Notes under the pieces: generated by a model
What the model was told of the DNA's origin: nothing
What the model saw: the letters and a program-made list of their open reading frames with translations, nothing else
Databases searched by the model: none
Program-made: the position numbers and the translations under genes
Source: Moniliella sp. 'wahieum'
Lineage: Eukaryota; Basidiomycota; Moniliellomycetes; Moniliellales; Moniliellaceae
Direction of reading: 5' to 3'
DNA: 64,000 nucleotides
NCBI GenBank assembly: GCA_003971905.1
Contig: RSEE01000019.1
Location: 496,001-560,000 of the forward strand
Part shown: positions 12,833 to 26,015 of the stretch, one piece after another
Layout: each line of letters begins with the position of its first letter
How positions within the stretch are numbered: the first letter of the stretch is position 1

Positions 12833-14123
12833 TCACAAGTAGGTTTGGGCGAGGCGCTGTTCAAGGTATTTGTCGGCCACAACGGGCCGTACTTCGGCTT
12901 CTCGCCCGGCGCGACACAGGTAGACAAAACTTCGACGCAAGTGTCTGGGTTGGGGTTGGTGAAAAAGGGAATCGAGTAGCGGCGAGGGGTGTGGGTCGCT
13001 GCGGGGTCGTCCAGCGGAGGCGCCGTGACGCGGTGCACGGTCGAGACCAGCACATTGTTGGACCAACGCGAGAGCAGGTCTCCCACGTTGATCACAATCG
13101 TGCCATCAATCGGCGGGGCATTCACCCACTCACCCGTTTTGGGATCCCGCACTTGCAGTCCCGGCCCACCCTGGATGAGGAGCGTGAGCGACCCATAGTC
13201 GGTATGTGCTCCCGCCCGATTCGTTTCACGAGTGTCCGCATCCACCACCTCCACCTCACTCACAGGAGTGGGAGGGTAATGGAGTAGCCGAAGATTGTGC
13301 CACTCCTTGTCGCACTTTTTGTCAAAGAAGGGGGGTCAAGCCCCAAGCCGACAGCGATGGCACGAAGGACTTCGAGATGGAGCACGTCGAGCGCATGGCG
13401 GAGCTCCAGCATGGTGTTTCGGAACTCGGGGAGTTCTTCGTCGGTAGGCCAAAAGTTGGTAAACTCCGGATCGATCTCCCGTCCAATCTCGAGGCTCTCC
13501 TTGACGTCGGGCGCAGCCTGGCGCAACTTGGCAATCTCTGCCTCGTCCGTTACGTTCGTGACACGTTCCCGTCCGGTCGCCACGTACCCACGATTGGCCC
13601 GGGGAGCTTAAGGGCAAAATGGTCAGCACACGGTCATAGGCACCCGAATGAAGGGAGATGAGGGGAAGAGGAGAGAACATACAGCGCCATGCCAGCCGGT
13701 CTTTGATTTGTTGGTCCAACTCAAAGAACTTGGCAGATAGATCGAAGGCCCGATCAATCAGTTTTGGTCGACACCATGATCAGAAAGTAGGCAAAGCCGA
13801 ATGTTTGAAGGCGTCTGTCAAATCTTTGGCCACTTGAGCCTGTTCCGCCGCATCGGTCGCTTTCAAAAAGCGGGCAAAGGGGATAACGGGGATGAGCGGT
13901 TCACTCTTGGTGGACTGTGCCAGGAAGCTCGTTTTCGAGGCAGAGACGACGAGAGGCGAGAAGTGTGGAGTGGCCGTTGCGGGACGAATGCGAGTGGGGC
14001 AAGGCGCTGCTGACAGTGAGTAGCTCGGGCGGGGCAAGGCGAACGAAAAGGGGGATCGGGTGGCCAGTGCATGGGCTGGGGAGTAGCGGCCGGGGTGGAG
14101 CGTGCGATCAAGGGAGCCAGCAT
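12833..14123 (-). CDS. 2-oxoglutarate/Fe(II) dioxygenase, isopenicillin-N-synthase-like fold, possible mitochondrial leader
   Basis: Predicted non-heme iron dioxygenase. The N-terminal part is Ser/Arg-rich with RPLHTSRLSSSLP, resembling a mitochondrial presequence. Then come PVIPFARFL, a GFAYF..HGVDQ segment after one frame correction (typical of the family's first block), FFELDQQIKDRLAW, YVATGRERV and EIGREIDPEFTNFWP. The iron site is visible: His and Asp in AHTDYGSLTLL near 13200, and the distal His in VSTVHRVTAPP near 13050. RRYSIPFF, which binds oxoglutarate through Arg-x-Ser, follows. The C-terminus is KYLEQRLAQTYL. The start is the ATG at 14123. A probable intron lies near 13610-13680. 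Several one-base breaks are present. The family also contains thymine hydroxylase-like and flavonol-type enzymes; the substrate is unknown. Confidence 0.87.
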
Positions 14124-14982
14124 GGTCACGGCCGTGGAGTTGGAGGTGGGGAAGATGACCGTTCAGAGTGCAGACGAGAAGGACGGATAACTGAGGGGGC
14201 AACTGTACTCGCGCCAAGCCAGCCAAGCAAGCCGCCACGCAGCCCGCTGGAAGCGCCAGGAACATGGGCGCCAGCGCAGGCCAGCCCCGCCTCGATAACG
14301 GCTCCTGGTCTTGGGCACGGCCTGGCACGGCGCCAGTTGTGCATTATCAGTACCGACCGTCCCGGCTGTACCGCCCCTCCCGTCTTGGCTGATATCTGGT
14401 TGAATAATGTTAGCGTGAACAATTCTGCTGCCGTTTCAACTTGCATACTTCCTGTTCGAGCTGCCGAAATTCCCTCAACTTGAACGTGAGAAGCATGTCC
14501 TTCCCTACTTGCACCGATAACGGACAACCCCACTTCTGCATATGGTGCCTGCCATAGCAAGCCACAGCTAACACCTCCAAGGGGGCGTTGAACGAGGTGA
14601 ACGAGGAGGTTGAAGTGCTAGCGTTTCAACCTTCAACGTTCATGAAGAGTGCCTTGGGGAGCTGTCGTCTACACGCCACAGATGCGAGCACTCTAAAGTA
14701 CGAATGTAAATGTATGAGAGTGCACGAAGACAGGTACTCAGGATGCTGGCATCATTCAAATGGTGCGCTTTAAGGCAGGAAAGTGCTCGCTAGACAGTGG
14801 ACAAGAAACTCAAACAGAAAGAAGCGCCATACCATGGGGCAGGACACCATTTTATCGCAAAACGTGTCTATGACCAAAGTCATCTTCCATCAACTTGAAT
14901 GGTGGCTCTAAAGATGGCCAAGCGAAACAATCACTTGGGCAGTGCAACGGTCGAGAGTGCACGACCAAAGGAGGGTGTCCTA
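14124..14982. other. Intergenic upstream of the dioxygenase
   Basis: No gene is supported. Around 14587-14645 there are scattered GTTGAACG, GTGAACG and TTCAACGTTC words related to the heptamer family, but not in strict tandem. Confidence 0.4.
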
Positions 14983-16035
14983 TCAAAGCAAAAGAGCACC
15001 CAGAATAGCGCCACCAACAATCCCGCCAACGATTGCCCCATTGTTGTTCTTGCGTACCACCATGGGCTGGCCATTGCCAGAGCGGATGCACTTCAAACGG
15101 GGATCCTGAATCAAGTATACGAATTGGTCGGGCGCCCGGCCGGTTGGTGTGTGGGGGCAGTACAACCACATCCTTACCGTCTGCATCGCGTTGTAGAAAG
15201 ATGGGCCGGCCCGTGCGAGTGACCTCAGCGATGCGCGACTCAAACGGGCCCGAGCCTGAGCGAAAGTCTCCGCCTGCTGGGTTGCCCGGCCTTTGCGCTC
15301 TTTGGAATCCAACCTGCGCTTTGGATCGCCGACCTGAGGCACAGACGACTGTTTCCGCGGTGCGTAACGCATCCTGAGCTTTAATCACCTCTGAAGGCGG
15401 CGAAGCCAAGGAAGTGTCAACCCCCTGACTGTGCATCCGCTGTATGGTATTCTCCCACTTGGTCACCTTCCTTTGCTCAGGGCTGAGCGAAGCAAGATAC
15501 TGTGGATCCAAGTAGGGGTCACCCATGTGCTGCGACCCCCCCGTTGTTGGCATGTTGGTCGACATAAAAAGGATGTCCGCGTTGGGTCGAATTGGCGGAT
15601 CCAACCAGGCGGAAGTGGTCGCTGGTCCTCTCCGGAGCAGGGGAGAAAAAAAGGAGCCGAGCTTGGGGCATTTGGGCGGGGGGCAGTAGCGGTGGCGATG
15701 GGGGAAGATGGGCCTACTGTTGGAGGGGACGTGGGAACTGTGGGCAGGATGGAAGTCTGGTAAGGGCGGCGGGTTACCGTGGGCTGTGGGCTGGATGGAA
15801 GCCTGGTAAGGGCGGTGGGACAGTGCCGGCAACAGCGCTCTGCGAGGAGTGGCACCAAGCGCCTCTTCGTACGAGGGAGGGAGGTCACTGGGCGGGGGGG
15901 GACGTGTGGTGGCGGCAGGGCTGGACCGGAGGTGCCCATGGCGGTGGGGATAGGACAGAGGGTTTGAGCGGGGCAGAGGCGGCTGTGCTCTTGACAGCCA
16001 CCCACCCACCACCTCATGCGATCGCCGTCAGACAT
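14983..16035 (-). CDS. WW-domain protein with a PPSY motif and a C-terminal glycine zipper
   Basis: Not a named gene, but the architecture is clear. The N-terminus (ATG at 16035) is Pro/His-rich with LPPSYEEAL, a PPxY-type WW ligand. A WW domain follows at about 15510-15620. Across two frame corrections it reads LPPGWIRQFDPT, then FYVDQHANNGG, then RSTWVTP with DPQYLASL behind it, so both tryptophans and the final proline are present. A charged linker (SPEQRKVTKWENTIQRMHSQ) and a Gln/Arg-rich part follow. The protein ends in the hydrophobic glycine zipper GAIVGGIVGGAILGALLL. WW domains bind Pro-rich partners, and the tail suggests membrane contact or self-association. It is divergent from SEC5, with about 500 bases between. 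The WW reading depends on the frame corrections. Confidence 0.65.
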
Positions 16036-16542
16036 CAGGCGTCCGATGACCCTCAGAGGCGTTCGGGCTCATGCAGTGTGCGCCCGGCTAAGCTTTCCGC
16101 CGCCGAGACGCTTGCTTGCGAAGAGTGGATGAGCTCTTGAGTTTTTAGCTTGAGGCCTCTGATTGGGCTCTGACGCTCCCGAATGAGTATCATCACGTGA
16201 TGGGGGCATCCTATCAGCTAGCGATTGTCACGGTCCGCTTAGTAATCACATAATCGTCTCGCCCGACCCTTGCAGGCTACAGCTATCGACTATCCCAGAT
16301 CGATAAGTAGATTTGCAATTTGAAAGGGACACATCGGATACCGTGTATCACATGAGACGTGGGTCATCACATGTCCCATGCCATGATCATGTGATCACCG
16401 ATCATCACTCATCGCTCATCGATCACCCTAGCATCCCCTACCCCAGTGGCCCAGGAGGCATGACGCATTACATAAGCACCCATCGCCCGCTCAGCTCCAC
16501 ATGTGCCCCTCCCTAGACGCGCTGCTCATCGCTCCAGCCGCC
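16036..16542. promoter_or_regulatory. Shared divergent promoter region, WW gene and SEC5
   Basis: 507 bases between divergent starts. They contain ATCACGTGAT near 16193, an E-box-like palindrome, and a run of CATGTCCCATGCCATGATCATGTGATCACC with GATCA/TGATC words near 16370-16430. No TATA box was assigned. Confidence 0.4.
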
Positions 16543-19539
16543 ATGGACGCTGTAGACGAGAGCACGCTGCTGGCCACCTACCAGCTCTCACTCGCCCGAC
16601 CCCATCCGGTGGGGGAGTGGGACGCAGACAACGGCGACGCGGACCAGGCCGCCAGCTGGGACAATGAGACAGATCCGCTGGGCTTGCTGCCCAAGCTGCC
16701 GTCGTCCAAGCAGTTTGACCCAGCCGTCCGCTCCGCGCTCAGCCTCTACTCCAAGAGCTTCGATCCCAAGGCCTTTCTCACCCATGCGTACCCCGACCTG
16801 ACCTTTGGCGACCTTACCCATGGCCTCGCCCATCTGCGCTCCAACATCGAGCAGCGTTCCGAGGCGCTCAAGGTGCTTGTCCAGGACAACTTCGATCGCT
16901 TTGTCGCTGTCAAGGCGACCAACGACGGTGTGTTCCGCGAGATGAGGGAGCATGCCAACGGCCCTCTTCGCCCCGAGGCCGACTATGGAACCCAATCTGA
17001 GCAAGACTCTCATTTCGGCTTATGCCAAGGCCGACCAGGTCTTCACCCCCGTTTGACCAACAACCTCAAGGCAACTAAGCTGCGCTCCACGCTGGGCGTC
17101 TTTGAACGCTCCAAGTTTTTCTTCAATCTTCCCGCTTCCATCAAGGACAGCGTCGACGCAGGAAAGTATGATGTGGCCCTCAAGGACTACCGCAAGGGCA
17201 AGTACCTCATGTCCACCCGCCCGGGAAAACTCTTGGCGCTGCCTTCCTTGTCAGCCAATGCGGATGCGCCTGATGCGCCCACCCAACCCGGATCGCGCCT
17301 GCAAGCCCAACAGAAGCGTGTGTTTGACAATGTTTGGGGAGCAGTCGAGCGGGTGATGTCTGAGATGGAGCAACGCCTCTTTAGCCAACTTAAGGACCCA
17401 CTTCGCAACATGGACGAGCAAATCAAGACGATCGAGTAAGTAGTGTTCCGATGGAAGAGCTGATAATGGCTAACTCAGACTTGCCCTTGCAGGTTCCTCC
17501 TTGAACTGGAAACCGCCCAAGACCCTGTCCTTGTCTTTCTGGAATCGCAGCGGGCCCATGTCCGCACTCACATTACCAAGACCTACGACCACTGCACCTC
17601 CAAGATCGACGCGACTCGGGCTGAAATGGCAGGCGACCGGGTCCGCGGCAACGATGTCAAGACACGGGGCCAAGACCTGGCAGCCTGTCTCCGCGAGCTG
17701 CGGAGCGCAGAGCCGAAGTTTGAACGCCGTCTGGGCGGGGCGGCGTGGGTAGAAATCCAGCACTTTGTACGGGCCATGTGCAATGTTCTGCTCCGCCACC
17801 TGCCTGCGGCGGCACGGGTGCTGAAACAATACACTTCGGGCACCTTTTTCCAACGCGGTTCAACCTCCACAGGTGTCAATGCGCGTGTCGCCGCCCAGGG
17901 GTGGCGTGGCAGAAGGAATCCGTCTCCGAGTTTTGCTCACTGATGTCGCACTTTTTCGTGCTGTCGGATGTTGTTCCTCCCGAAGGTTCTTCTATGGGGC
18001 CGCTGCCCGATTGGGTTCCAGAGGGCGGATCGTGTTTTACTGCTGGGGTTTTTATGCGCTCCACGCTGGATGAGCTGGACGAAACAGTCACGGAATTGGA
18101 AACCATCGTTCCTTCCGAGGGGGGTGGAGAGCAGCTAAGCAACCTGCTGCGTAACATGCGTTTCCGCTTTACGGATGCCATCTGCACGTTGTATCTCAAT
18201 GATGCACGCATTCTCCACCGTATGGAGGATTGGACACCCGATAACCAGCCCACGGCAGCCGAAGCAGGCACCACAATGTACATGCGCGATTTGGCTTCCG
18301 CACATCGCACCGCTGCCCGACTTGCCGTGATGGTAGCCGGCGGGAAGGAGATGGCGAGTGGGGGTTCGAGCAAGTCAGTCACCACGGAGCGCGCGCTGCG
18401 GATTCGGGCTGCGTTTACGGATGCCATGCGTGCCTCCTTGGATGGGATCAAACTCATCACAACAGAGCAGTACGATCCGTCCGATTCGGAGGTCGGAATT
18501 ACCTCTCGTGCCGTGCCTGGGTCGGCGGTGACGATCGATGTGAGCTCGGCGGACACGCGTCTACTATTATCGGTACTGAACGTGCAATACGTCAAGGAGC
18601 GCCTTTTGCCTGCCCTCCTTGCCGAGGTGGGAGCTGCGCTGCCGGTGAGCTTGAGCGAGACGGGGCGAACGCTTCGCTCGCGTGCATCAGCAGTGGACTC
18701 GTTCTTGTTTGAGCAGTACGTAAATAACGTGGGTGCTCCGATTTCACCCTCATGCGCGACGGGATTCTCATTCGGACTTGGACTGGTGTGCGATTCCGCC
18801 ACCCAAGGGAGTGCGTCCCTACATCTACGATGCTTTGCTCGCCATGGTCGAGGTCCACGCCCATGTCCGTACCGTCACTGCCGCCGGTACGCGGTCCGGA
18901 ACAGTGACCGAGCCAGCGCCATCCCAAGGTCTGGTAGAACGCACGTTGGCCGCGTTGACTGACAGCCTGGTCAGCGCCACCTTGGCTGCATTCCAACAGA
19001 TCCCCGCCTTTGGCATGGGGGGCATGTTGCAGGCCACGTTGGAGATCGAGTTTCTGCACCAGACCATGGGTGCGTGCGTGACGGCGACCGCGGAGGCCAA
19101 GCTGAAGCAACTGTATGATATGATCAGCGAGCGGTATCGGCGCAAATCGCCCGACGAACAAGCCAAGCTCCAAACCGAGTTGGCCACCGTTCGACGCACA
19201 CTGGTCGCCTCTCGCAAAACCACCGCGCTCCAGTTCCTCTGTTTCCGTCGCTCCCGTACGAGCGGCGAGAGCAAGAGCAGCAGTGCTCGCCATGCTACCC
19301 GCTCTACCTCGCGCACCGTCTCGGAAACTGGCAAGGTGCGACCGAGAGAATCCGAGCGCGACCGTCCGTCCACCAGCACCAGCCTTTCCTCCCGCCCTTC
19401 CGGGGCTGAGGCAGAGGAGCGCCCCCGTCCTCGCCCGCCCCGCCCCGCCCCCCTGCGCGCAGCCGCTCTCGCACAGACCATCTCGATGTATAGCCAAGCG
19501 GATCCCCCCTCTTGGCTGCCAGTGCTGTCCCTTTTCTGA
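16543..19539 (+). CDS. SEC5: Exocyst complex subunit Sec5
   Basis: Subunit of the octameric exocyst, which tethers post-Golgi vesicles at the plasma membrane. The start is the ATG at 16543 in strong context (gccgccATGg); an in-frame ATG at 16501 is weaker. Seen: FDPKAFLTHAYPDLTFGDLT, LRSNIEQRSEALKVLVQDNF, a coiled-coil-like segment, then TLGVFERSKFFFNLPASIKD and YDVALKDYRKGKYL. These are the conserved Sec5 N-terminal core. MRDGILIRTGLDWC appears after one frame correction near 18755. The C-terminus carries TTALQFLCFRRSRTSGE followed by a Ser/Arg/Pro-rich tail. One intron (17436-17492) joins KTIE to FLLELETAQDP. Length is about 980 residues, normal for the family. Several one-base breaks are present. 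Confidence 0.9.
17436..17492 (+). other. Intron in SEC5
   Basis: GTAAGTAGTG donor and CCTTGCAG acceptor, 57 bases. Removing it joins ATC-GA to G-TTC-CTC and keeps the frame. Confidence 0.75.
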
Positions 19540-20871
<1,332 letters not shown>

Positions 20872-22269
20872 GCCTTGCTCACCGCACAATTGCATATTCC
20901 CCACATATGAGCCGGACTAGTAACACTGTAGATTCATACCGCAACAACAGGCCTTATCGTTGAGGCCCAGGTGAGCCAAGAGCGGCTCACTCTTTGACCG
21001 TATTGGTCGCTTTTGCTAGGTGATTGCCTCGGTCGATCGGGCTTGCAGTGTAGCACAGAGGTGACCATGTTATACGTAAGCTCCGCGTCACTTGTCGGGA
21101 CGACGCTAGTTGAATCATGAGGCATGGTCGATGACCCTCTATCATTTTATCAGGGCTCGCGCATCTCATCTTCTAACCATATCTTCAGTCCTCATCTATG
21201 CTCATCTTTCTCTCCGCCTTTCCCTACCGCCCATCCCGCTTGCGGCTCTTCGTACGTCTACTCACCGACGTATCCGTTGCTCTCCTATCCGCCCTTAGCG
21301 GTGAGTCTGAAAGATGAAATGAGTGTGGGCGGGGAAAGGCCCAGGGCACCGTTGACTTTGAAGATGAGTTTCGTTTCTCCAACAAAGGAAGAAGAGACGA
21401 GCGGGACGAACTTGGCCTTCAGTAACTTGCTTGTACCTCGTTTCCTCAAACCAGAGGATGCATGTGCCACAAGGCATCACTGTAGTATAGGCACTACTCT
21501 TTGTTTTTCTTCTTGGGCATGGCGAGATTATTGTAATGCACCGCCGTGCGTAACCCTTCTTGGCTCTACTGGCCATAAAAAATGGCAACTCCGACTCTGC
21601 TCCTGGGTCAGACTCATTACGTCTGTACGATGTGCAAATCCATGCCGGTCCTCGACCCTCCTAACCTCCAGAATGCGTAAATGGAATGGAAGCAAATGCC
21701 TCGACTCCAAAAATTCATATTTTTTGCACTCACAACTCACACCTTTCGCCTTGGAATTGTACGGCTTGCGTCTATATCATTTCACCGGGTGTCCATCCCT
21801 CCTCTTTATAGATGCACACATGCGTCTCGAAACTGTTTTTCGAAACCTTGGAACCCTCGCAGCCAGGTCCAATAAAGTATACAAGAAACACTGGCGTGAA
21901 CATAGGAGGATCGCGAGTAGTGCTTTGCTAGTCGTCCGGCAGAGCCAGGTAGCATCTGAGAATGAGGTTGCAGCATGGCTAATCGAAATTTCTTGCGCAC
22001 AATCTTGCACAGCCTTGCCCACCTTGAATTTGTACGTAGTCCTCACATATCTATCCGGAACCTTGTTACCAGCATTTTCGATTAGCTATGAGGTTTAGAG
22101 GGGCCCGACGTAAAAGCGGGGAACTCGGATGGGCGAGAAAGGGTGAGCGAGTTGATTGAAAAGGCGGTTTTTCTAGAGTGGAGTTCCAGGAAGAAGGAGA
22201 AGCAAGAAGATGGTGGGCAGGGATCGTCAGCGGTTACTGTGCCCGTGATCGAGATCATCATCATTTCCT
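20872..22269. other. Low-complexity gap with one long but doubtful frame
   Basis: A plus-strand frame of 324 codons (21124-22098) is open. Its product has no recognisable domain, a mixed composition rich in Ser, Leu and Cys, and no clear start context, so I do not call it a gene. No RNA gene was recognised. Confidence 0.35.
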
Positions 22270-24513
22270 TTATTCAGGATACACCTCGCGCATGAGCCTA
22301 GCAAAAGCTTGTTGCTGAAGGCGATGTGCAGCCTCATGGTTGGAGCTCCACATCTTGTTGGAAAAGATTAGCTTCTCCATGGAATCACGGCCCTGTACTC
22401 TCTGAACCGTGAGATTGACCTCCCTCAGCTCACGGTAAAGGTATTGAACACCCCTGCCTAATAGATACTGTGCATCATTGTAATGAGCTCTCTGGTTAGC
22501 GTCCTCAGTATATGATAGATCCATAATGATGGGCTAGACGTACTCGTTTGATACGAAGCAGGGCGTTAAAGTTCTCAAAGCCCTGCCAATCTCTTGTGGG
22601 TCTGATGGTATTGAAAGCTTCCTCTAGGTGAGCGAGTACAGTATTTGCCTTGATGTATACCCGTTATTGAAGGGAGCCTTGCGTTCCTTCCTGGCCATAT
22701 GAAGCCGTGGATGGGGAGTTTCTTCAGGGGGAACATTGTTGCCACGGTTTGAGGCAATGGATGGGTTGCGAACACGGTGGCCAGACTGCTCCATGGGCAC
22801 CGCATGTGGACGTGTTGGAGGTGTTCTGTGCCCATCTCTGGGACGTAGAGGCAGCATAGAGGGCGCAGGATTGGCAGTATGCCGGTTTCCGACTTGGGGC
22901 CTGGTGCGCTCCCGACTGCCAATTCCACGAGCTTGGGGTTGGATATTGTCGGGATAGCGTCTATCCCGTGCATATGCATAAGGGGAGGTACGGGTGGTAC
23001 CTATATGGTGAGTACGCCGTCCGTTGTCGCGGGTGCGTGTCTGGTTGGTAGGCCGCCCACGTACAGGAACATCCTCACCATGAGGATCATCACTTGAAGG
23101 TAGGTGCCTGTCTTGGCCCTTACGGGGCCCGGAGTATTTAACATTGCACGGCGGTGACGGGGTAGCAGTTGGTCATGAGGTTCTTCTTGGCCCGTACGCC
23201 CATCACGGATAGTCGGTCTACCCTCACTCCTACCCTCATCGTCGGTCTCATGATGGGCTAGAGGACAAAGTGTCAGTCACGATAATGCATCTTATGATTA
23301 AGCAGAAATGATACAAAGTGAATGTTAGCTTACCTTCATGTAATTGTTGACGTGCTGGTCTATCAACGACTGGATCCACGGGCGCCTCCCTCCATGGAAC
23401 AGCAACGACCTCTTCTCTTCTCTTGTCATCCTCCCTCCGTGGAACAGCAACGACCTCTTCTTCTTCGTCATTCGTGTGTCCATCATCTTCATGAACAGGC
23501 ATCCTGGGCCTCCGCTCACGAGTGGAGTACGTGACACCCGACGCTCAAGAAGGAGCTGATGATAATGTTCATTTGGCGCTCCATACCGGCCACGCTCCAG
23601 AACTTGTAGAATTCCAAAAACAGCTTTTTCTTTGCCCCTTCCATGGCAGCTCGCGTGACATCACTCGTGTTGCGAGATTGCACAAAGCGAGGCCCCGCAT
23701 AATTAGTGGTACGGCTCCATTTTCTCTTGCGCGCATGAGATCTTGCCTGAGGCGGTAACGAGCCTCCTCAAAATACGTGTAGTCCATCACGTCAAGGACA
23801 CGGTCGTAAACGTCATTGTCGTTGGTCTCGTCATATTGAATTGGTTCCGGGTCTCCTGGAAGGTGGATGATGAAACCAAATTCCAGCATGATCTGAACGA
23901 AAGCACGAAGCTTGGCCGTTCCGGAAGGCCGGCGACTCTCATCGAGGGAAGTGCGGTTAAGCCCTTTTACTCTTTCTTTCACAACCACGCGATTTTTCAG
24001 CGTTCTGGTCAAGAGGTGCATCAACTTGAATGCTAAGTGCATATGACTACCGGTAGCACGATCCAAGGGTTGAACAGGATTGTTTGCGGTACATTGACGA
24101 GTAATGGCATTGTCTGCAAGAGGTTGGTCATAGATGTAATCATCAAAGGTTTGGGTCCGCTCTAGGGCCTCACGCCCTGTAGGTGGGCGATAGCAGTGTG
24201 TGCAAGTTGTGGCGCTGGTTGGGAAGTTGAGAAGAACGAGCGAGGGCCCTATGTCGGATCAATGTACGCGCGAGACAACATCGCCTTTACAGCGGAACAC
24301 CCACATGGGCGTAGCCTCTGCGGTCAGAGTGGCCCACAGATCCCTCCGGTCGGGTTTTTGGATGTGTAGCGGAACCCCACTTCTAAAATGTTCTCTGGCA
24401 GTTTTCCTTGGTGCAGTGACGGGAGCCTTGGCAGAAGTAACAATCACAAAGCCCAAAGGCGCTGAGCGCTCACTGGATGGACCGGACCTCTGCTCGAGTG
24501 GATAACGGGCCAT
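22270..24513 (-). CDS. Orphan protein, helical ends with a repeated acidic linker
   Basis: I do not recognise this gene. Coding character is supported by long consistent stretches once introns and frame breaks are allowed. From the N-terminus: MARYPLEQRSGPSSERSAPL at 24513, HIQKPDRRDLWATLTAEA, then ERTQTFDDYIYDQPLADNA, a helical block (HLAFKLMHLLTRTLKNRVV) and IMLEFGFIIHLPGDPEPIQY. Next come FLEFYKFWSVAGMERQMN, a linker with a 15-residue duplication (EEVVAVPRREDDKRR, then EEVVAVPWREAPVDP), and an Arg/Pro-rich region. The C-terminal helical part has IRPTRDWQGFENFNALLRIK and ends FARLMREVYPE. A probable intron (about 22503-22544) joins LRIKR to DANQRAHYND. It lies in a 5.6-kb stretch with no conserved gene. 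Exon limits and start are approximate. Confidence 0.5.
23385..23474 (-). repeat. 45-bp tandem duplication inside the orphan gene
   Basis: CCTCCCTCC[A/G]TGGAACAGCA starts at 23385 and again at 23430, a period of 45 bases or 15 codons. The frame is kept, so the protein gains a repeated EEVVAVP block. Confidence 0.8.
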
Positions 24514-25240
24514 CGTGTTGATGAGACGACGATATGATCTGGCGGGTCCTGATGCCCCTCCGATGGAATTGCAACAGTGTGGTGTGGTGGTAGCGGGGTT
24601 TAGAGAGAAAGCCAAGTAACAACGCCTATCGTGACATTTCCTTGATCCAGCCACCAGAGAGGTTGCTCCTGCGGATGTGACTGGGTATTATAGAACTTGG
24701 GTGGGCAAAGGCTTCGCCCCTGAGGCCTGACAATTAATAACAGAAGACCTTAGAGCTGGTCCACCTTATACTCGGACCGCCCAGAGTAGCTCAAACGTAG
24801 AAGGTAGGACTCCCACCCCCTGCAGTGGTGGCTGTTGAGCCACTGGGTGGCTCGTGCGTTGGTCAACGTCCCTTCAGTTCCTCCTCAGATCTAGGTGTTT
24901 CCGTTTGTCGTCTCTTCTCGGCTGTTTTTCCTTTTTTCCGCAGCTTTTAGCCCCTGGTGGGCGACTCGCTGCTTGGTGCACGATGTTCCTCTGTAGGTGT
25001 TCTTGTTGGCTTAGACCACCACCTCCACCAGTGATTGCATCGCCCTCGAGGACCATCAGCTCCAGAGGCCTCATTCAGTGGGCGGCGGCGGCAGGGGGGC
25101 TCTGGTTAGATGTGGCTGCGTAAGCACTTCTATGTGCACTAAAACGAAAAGATGAAGTAAGGCATCTTAAGAGAAGCGGAGGAACCCAAGGATTGGGTGT
25201 AGACCTCTGGAATGCAGAGCAATGCATGGCGGTGGTGGTG

Positions 25241-25261
25241 GTTAAACGTTAAACGTTAAGG
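25241..25261. repeat. 7-bp tandem GTTAAAC-GTTAAAC-GTTAAGG
   Basis: Three heptamers in register. Same unit as at 10395-10408. Confidence 0.8.
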
Positions 25262-26001
25262 GATAAGGTCTAAGCTCTAAGCTTTTATATACCTCACCTA
25301 GAGGAGACAGGGGGTTTGAACAAGCCGGAGTATACAATGAGGCTTCGGAGGTCGAAAATAAGGGGCAAGGATGATAATCGAGATAAGGCGCCTTGGCCTA
25401 TGTACGGGACCGCGGGTCCCAACAGTATCAACACACGGCGCAACCCTCCCTCACACTGACGCGGCCGTGGTGGTCCTCTGGGTGTCCAAGAAGCGATCGG
25501 ACTGTGGGCAACGAAGCCTGTTGGATGCAACATGTTGGGGACTACCCGACTTGTTAATAGCAACAGACTTCATGTTGAGATGTGTGAGAAGCTGTATAGG
25601 GAGATGGGAATGGGACTGGAATGGGCTGGAATGGCACGTTGCCTTTAAGCCAGCCTCCACATAACACCTGCAACCCTTTTAACGAGCGCTCAGATAGATG
25701 GATTGATGGTGATGCGTGTTTTTGTCAGGGGCTGGAGGGATCTCGATCCGGTTGATCAAGCAAGTTGGGGCACGTGCCCTGCATGGCGATATGCGTGCGT
25801 GGCCAGCGACCGGTGACCAGGTGACTAGTGACGCATCGCGAAACTGCCAGCAGCGCAGTGCACCACTCCCACACAGCCACCGCGCGCTGCTTCAGCTTCA
25901 CCCTTCGCCCAGCCAGCTTTTCACCCCCCGCCCAATTGCAACTACTCGCCAGCAGCTTCTTACCACCGTCGATCCATTATCAGCCCGTTGTCAACGCGTC
26001 C

Positions 26002-26015
26002 GGCCTCAGGCCTCA
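26002..26015. repeat. 7-bp tandem GGCCTCA-GGCCTCA
   Basis: Two exact units forming the odd palindrome GGCCTCAGGCC. The same unit recurs at 46803-46820. Confidence 0.7.

Noticed and set aside
21124-22098. A 324-codon open frame on the plus strand as a gene
   Set aside because: No domain, no coherent composition and no homologous motif; the frame is long by chance in low-complexity DNA.
23385-23474. CRISPR-like or transposon terminal repeat
   Set aside because: It is a simple in-frame tandem duplication in a eukaryotic coding region; there are no spacers and no transposase.
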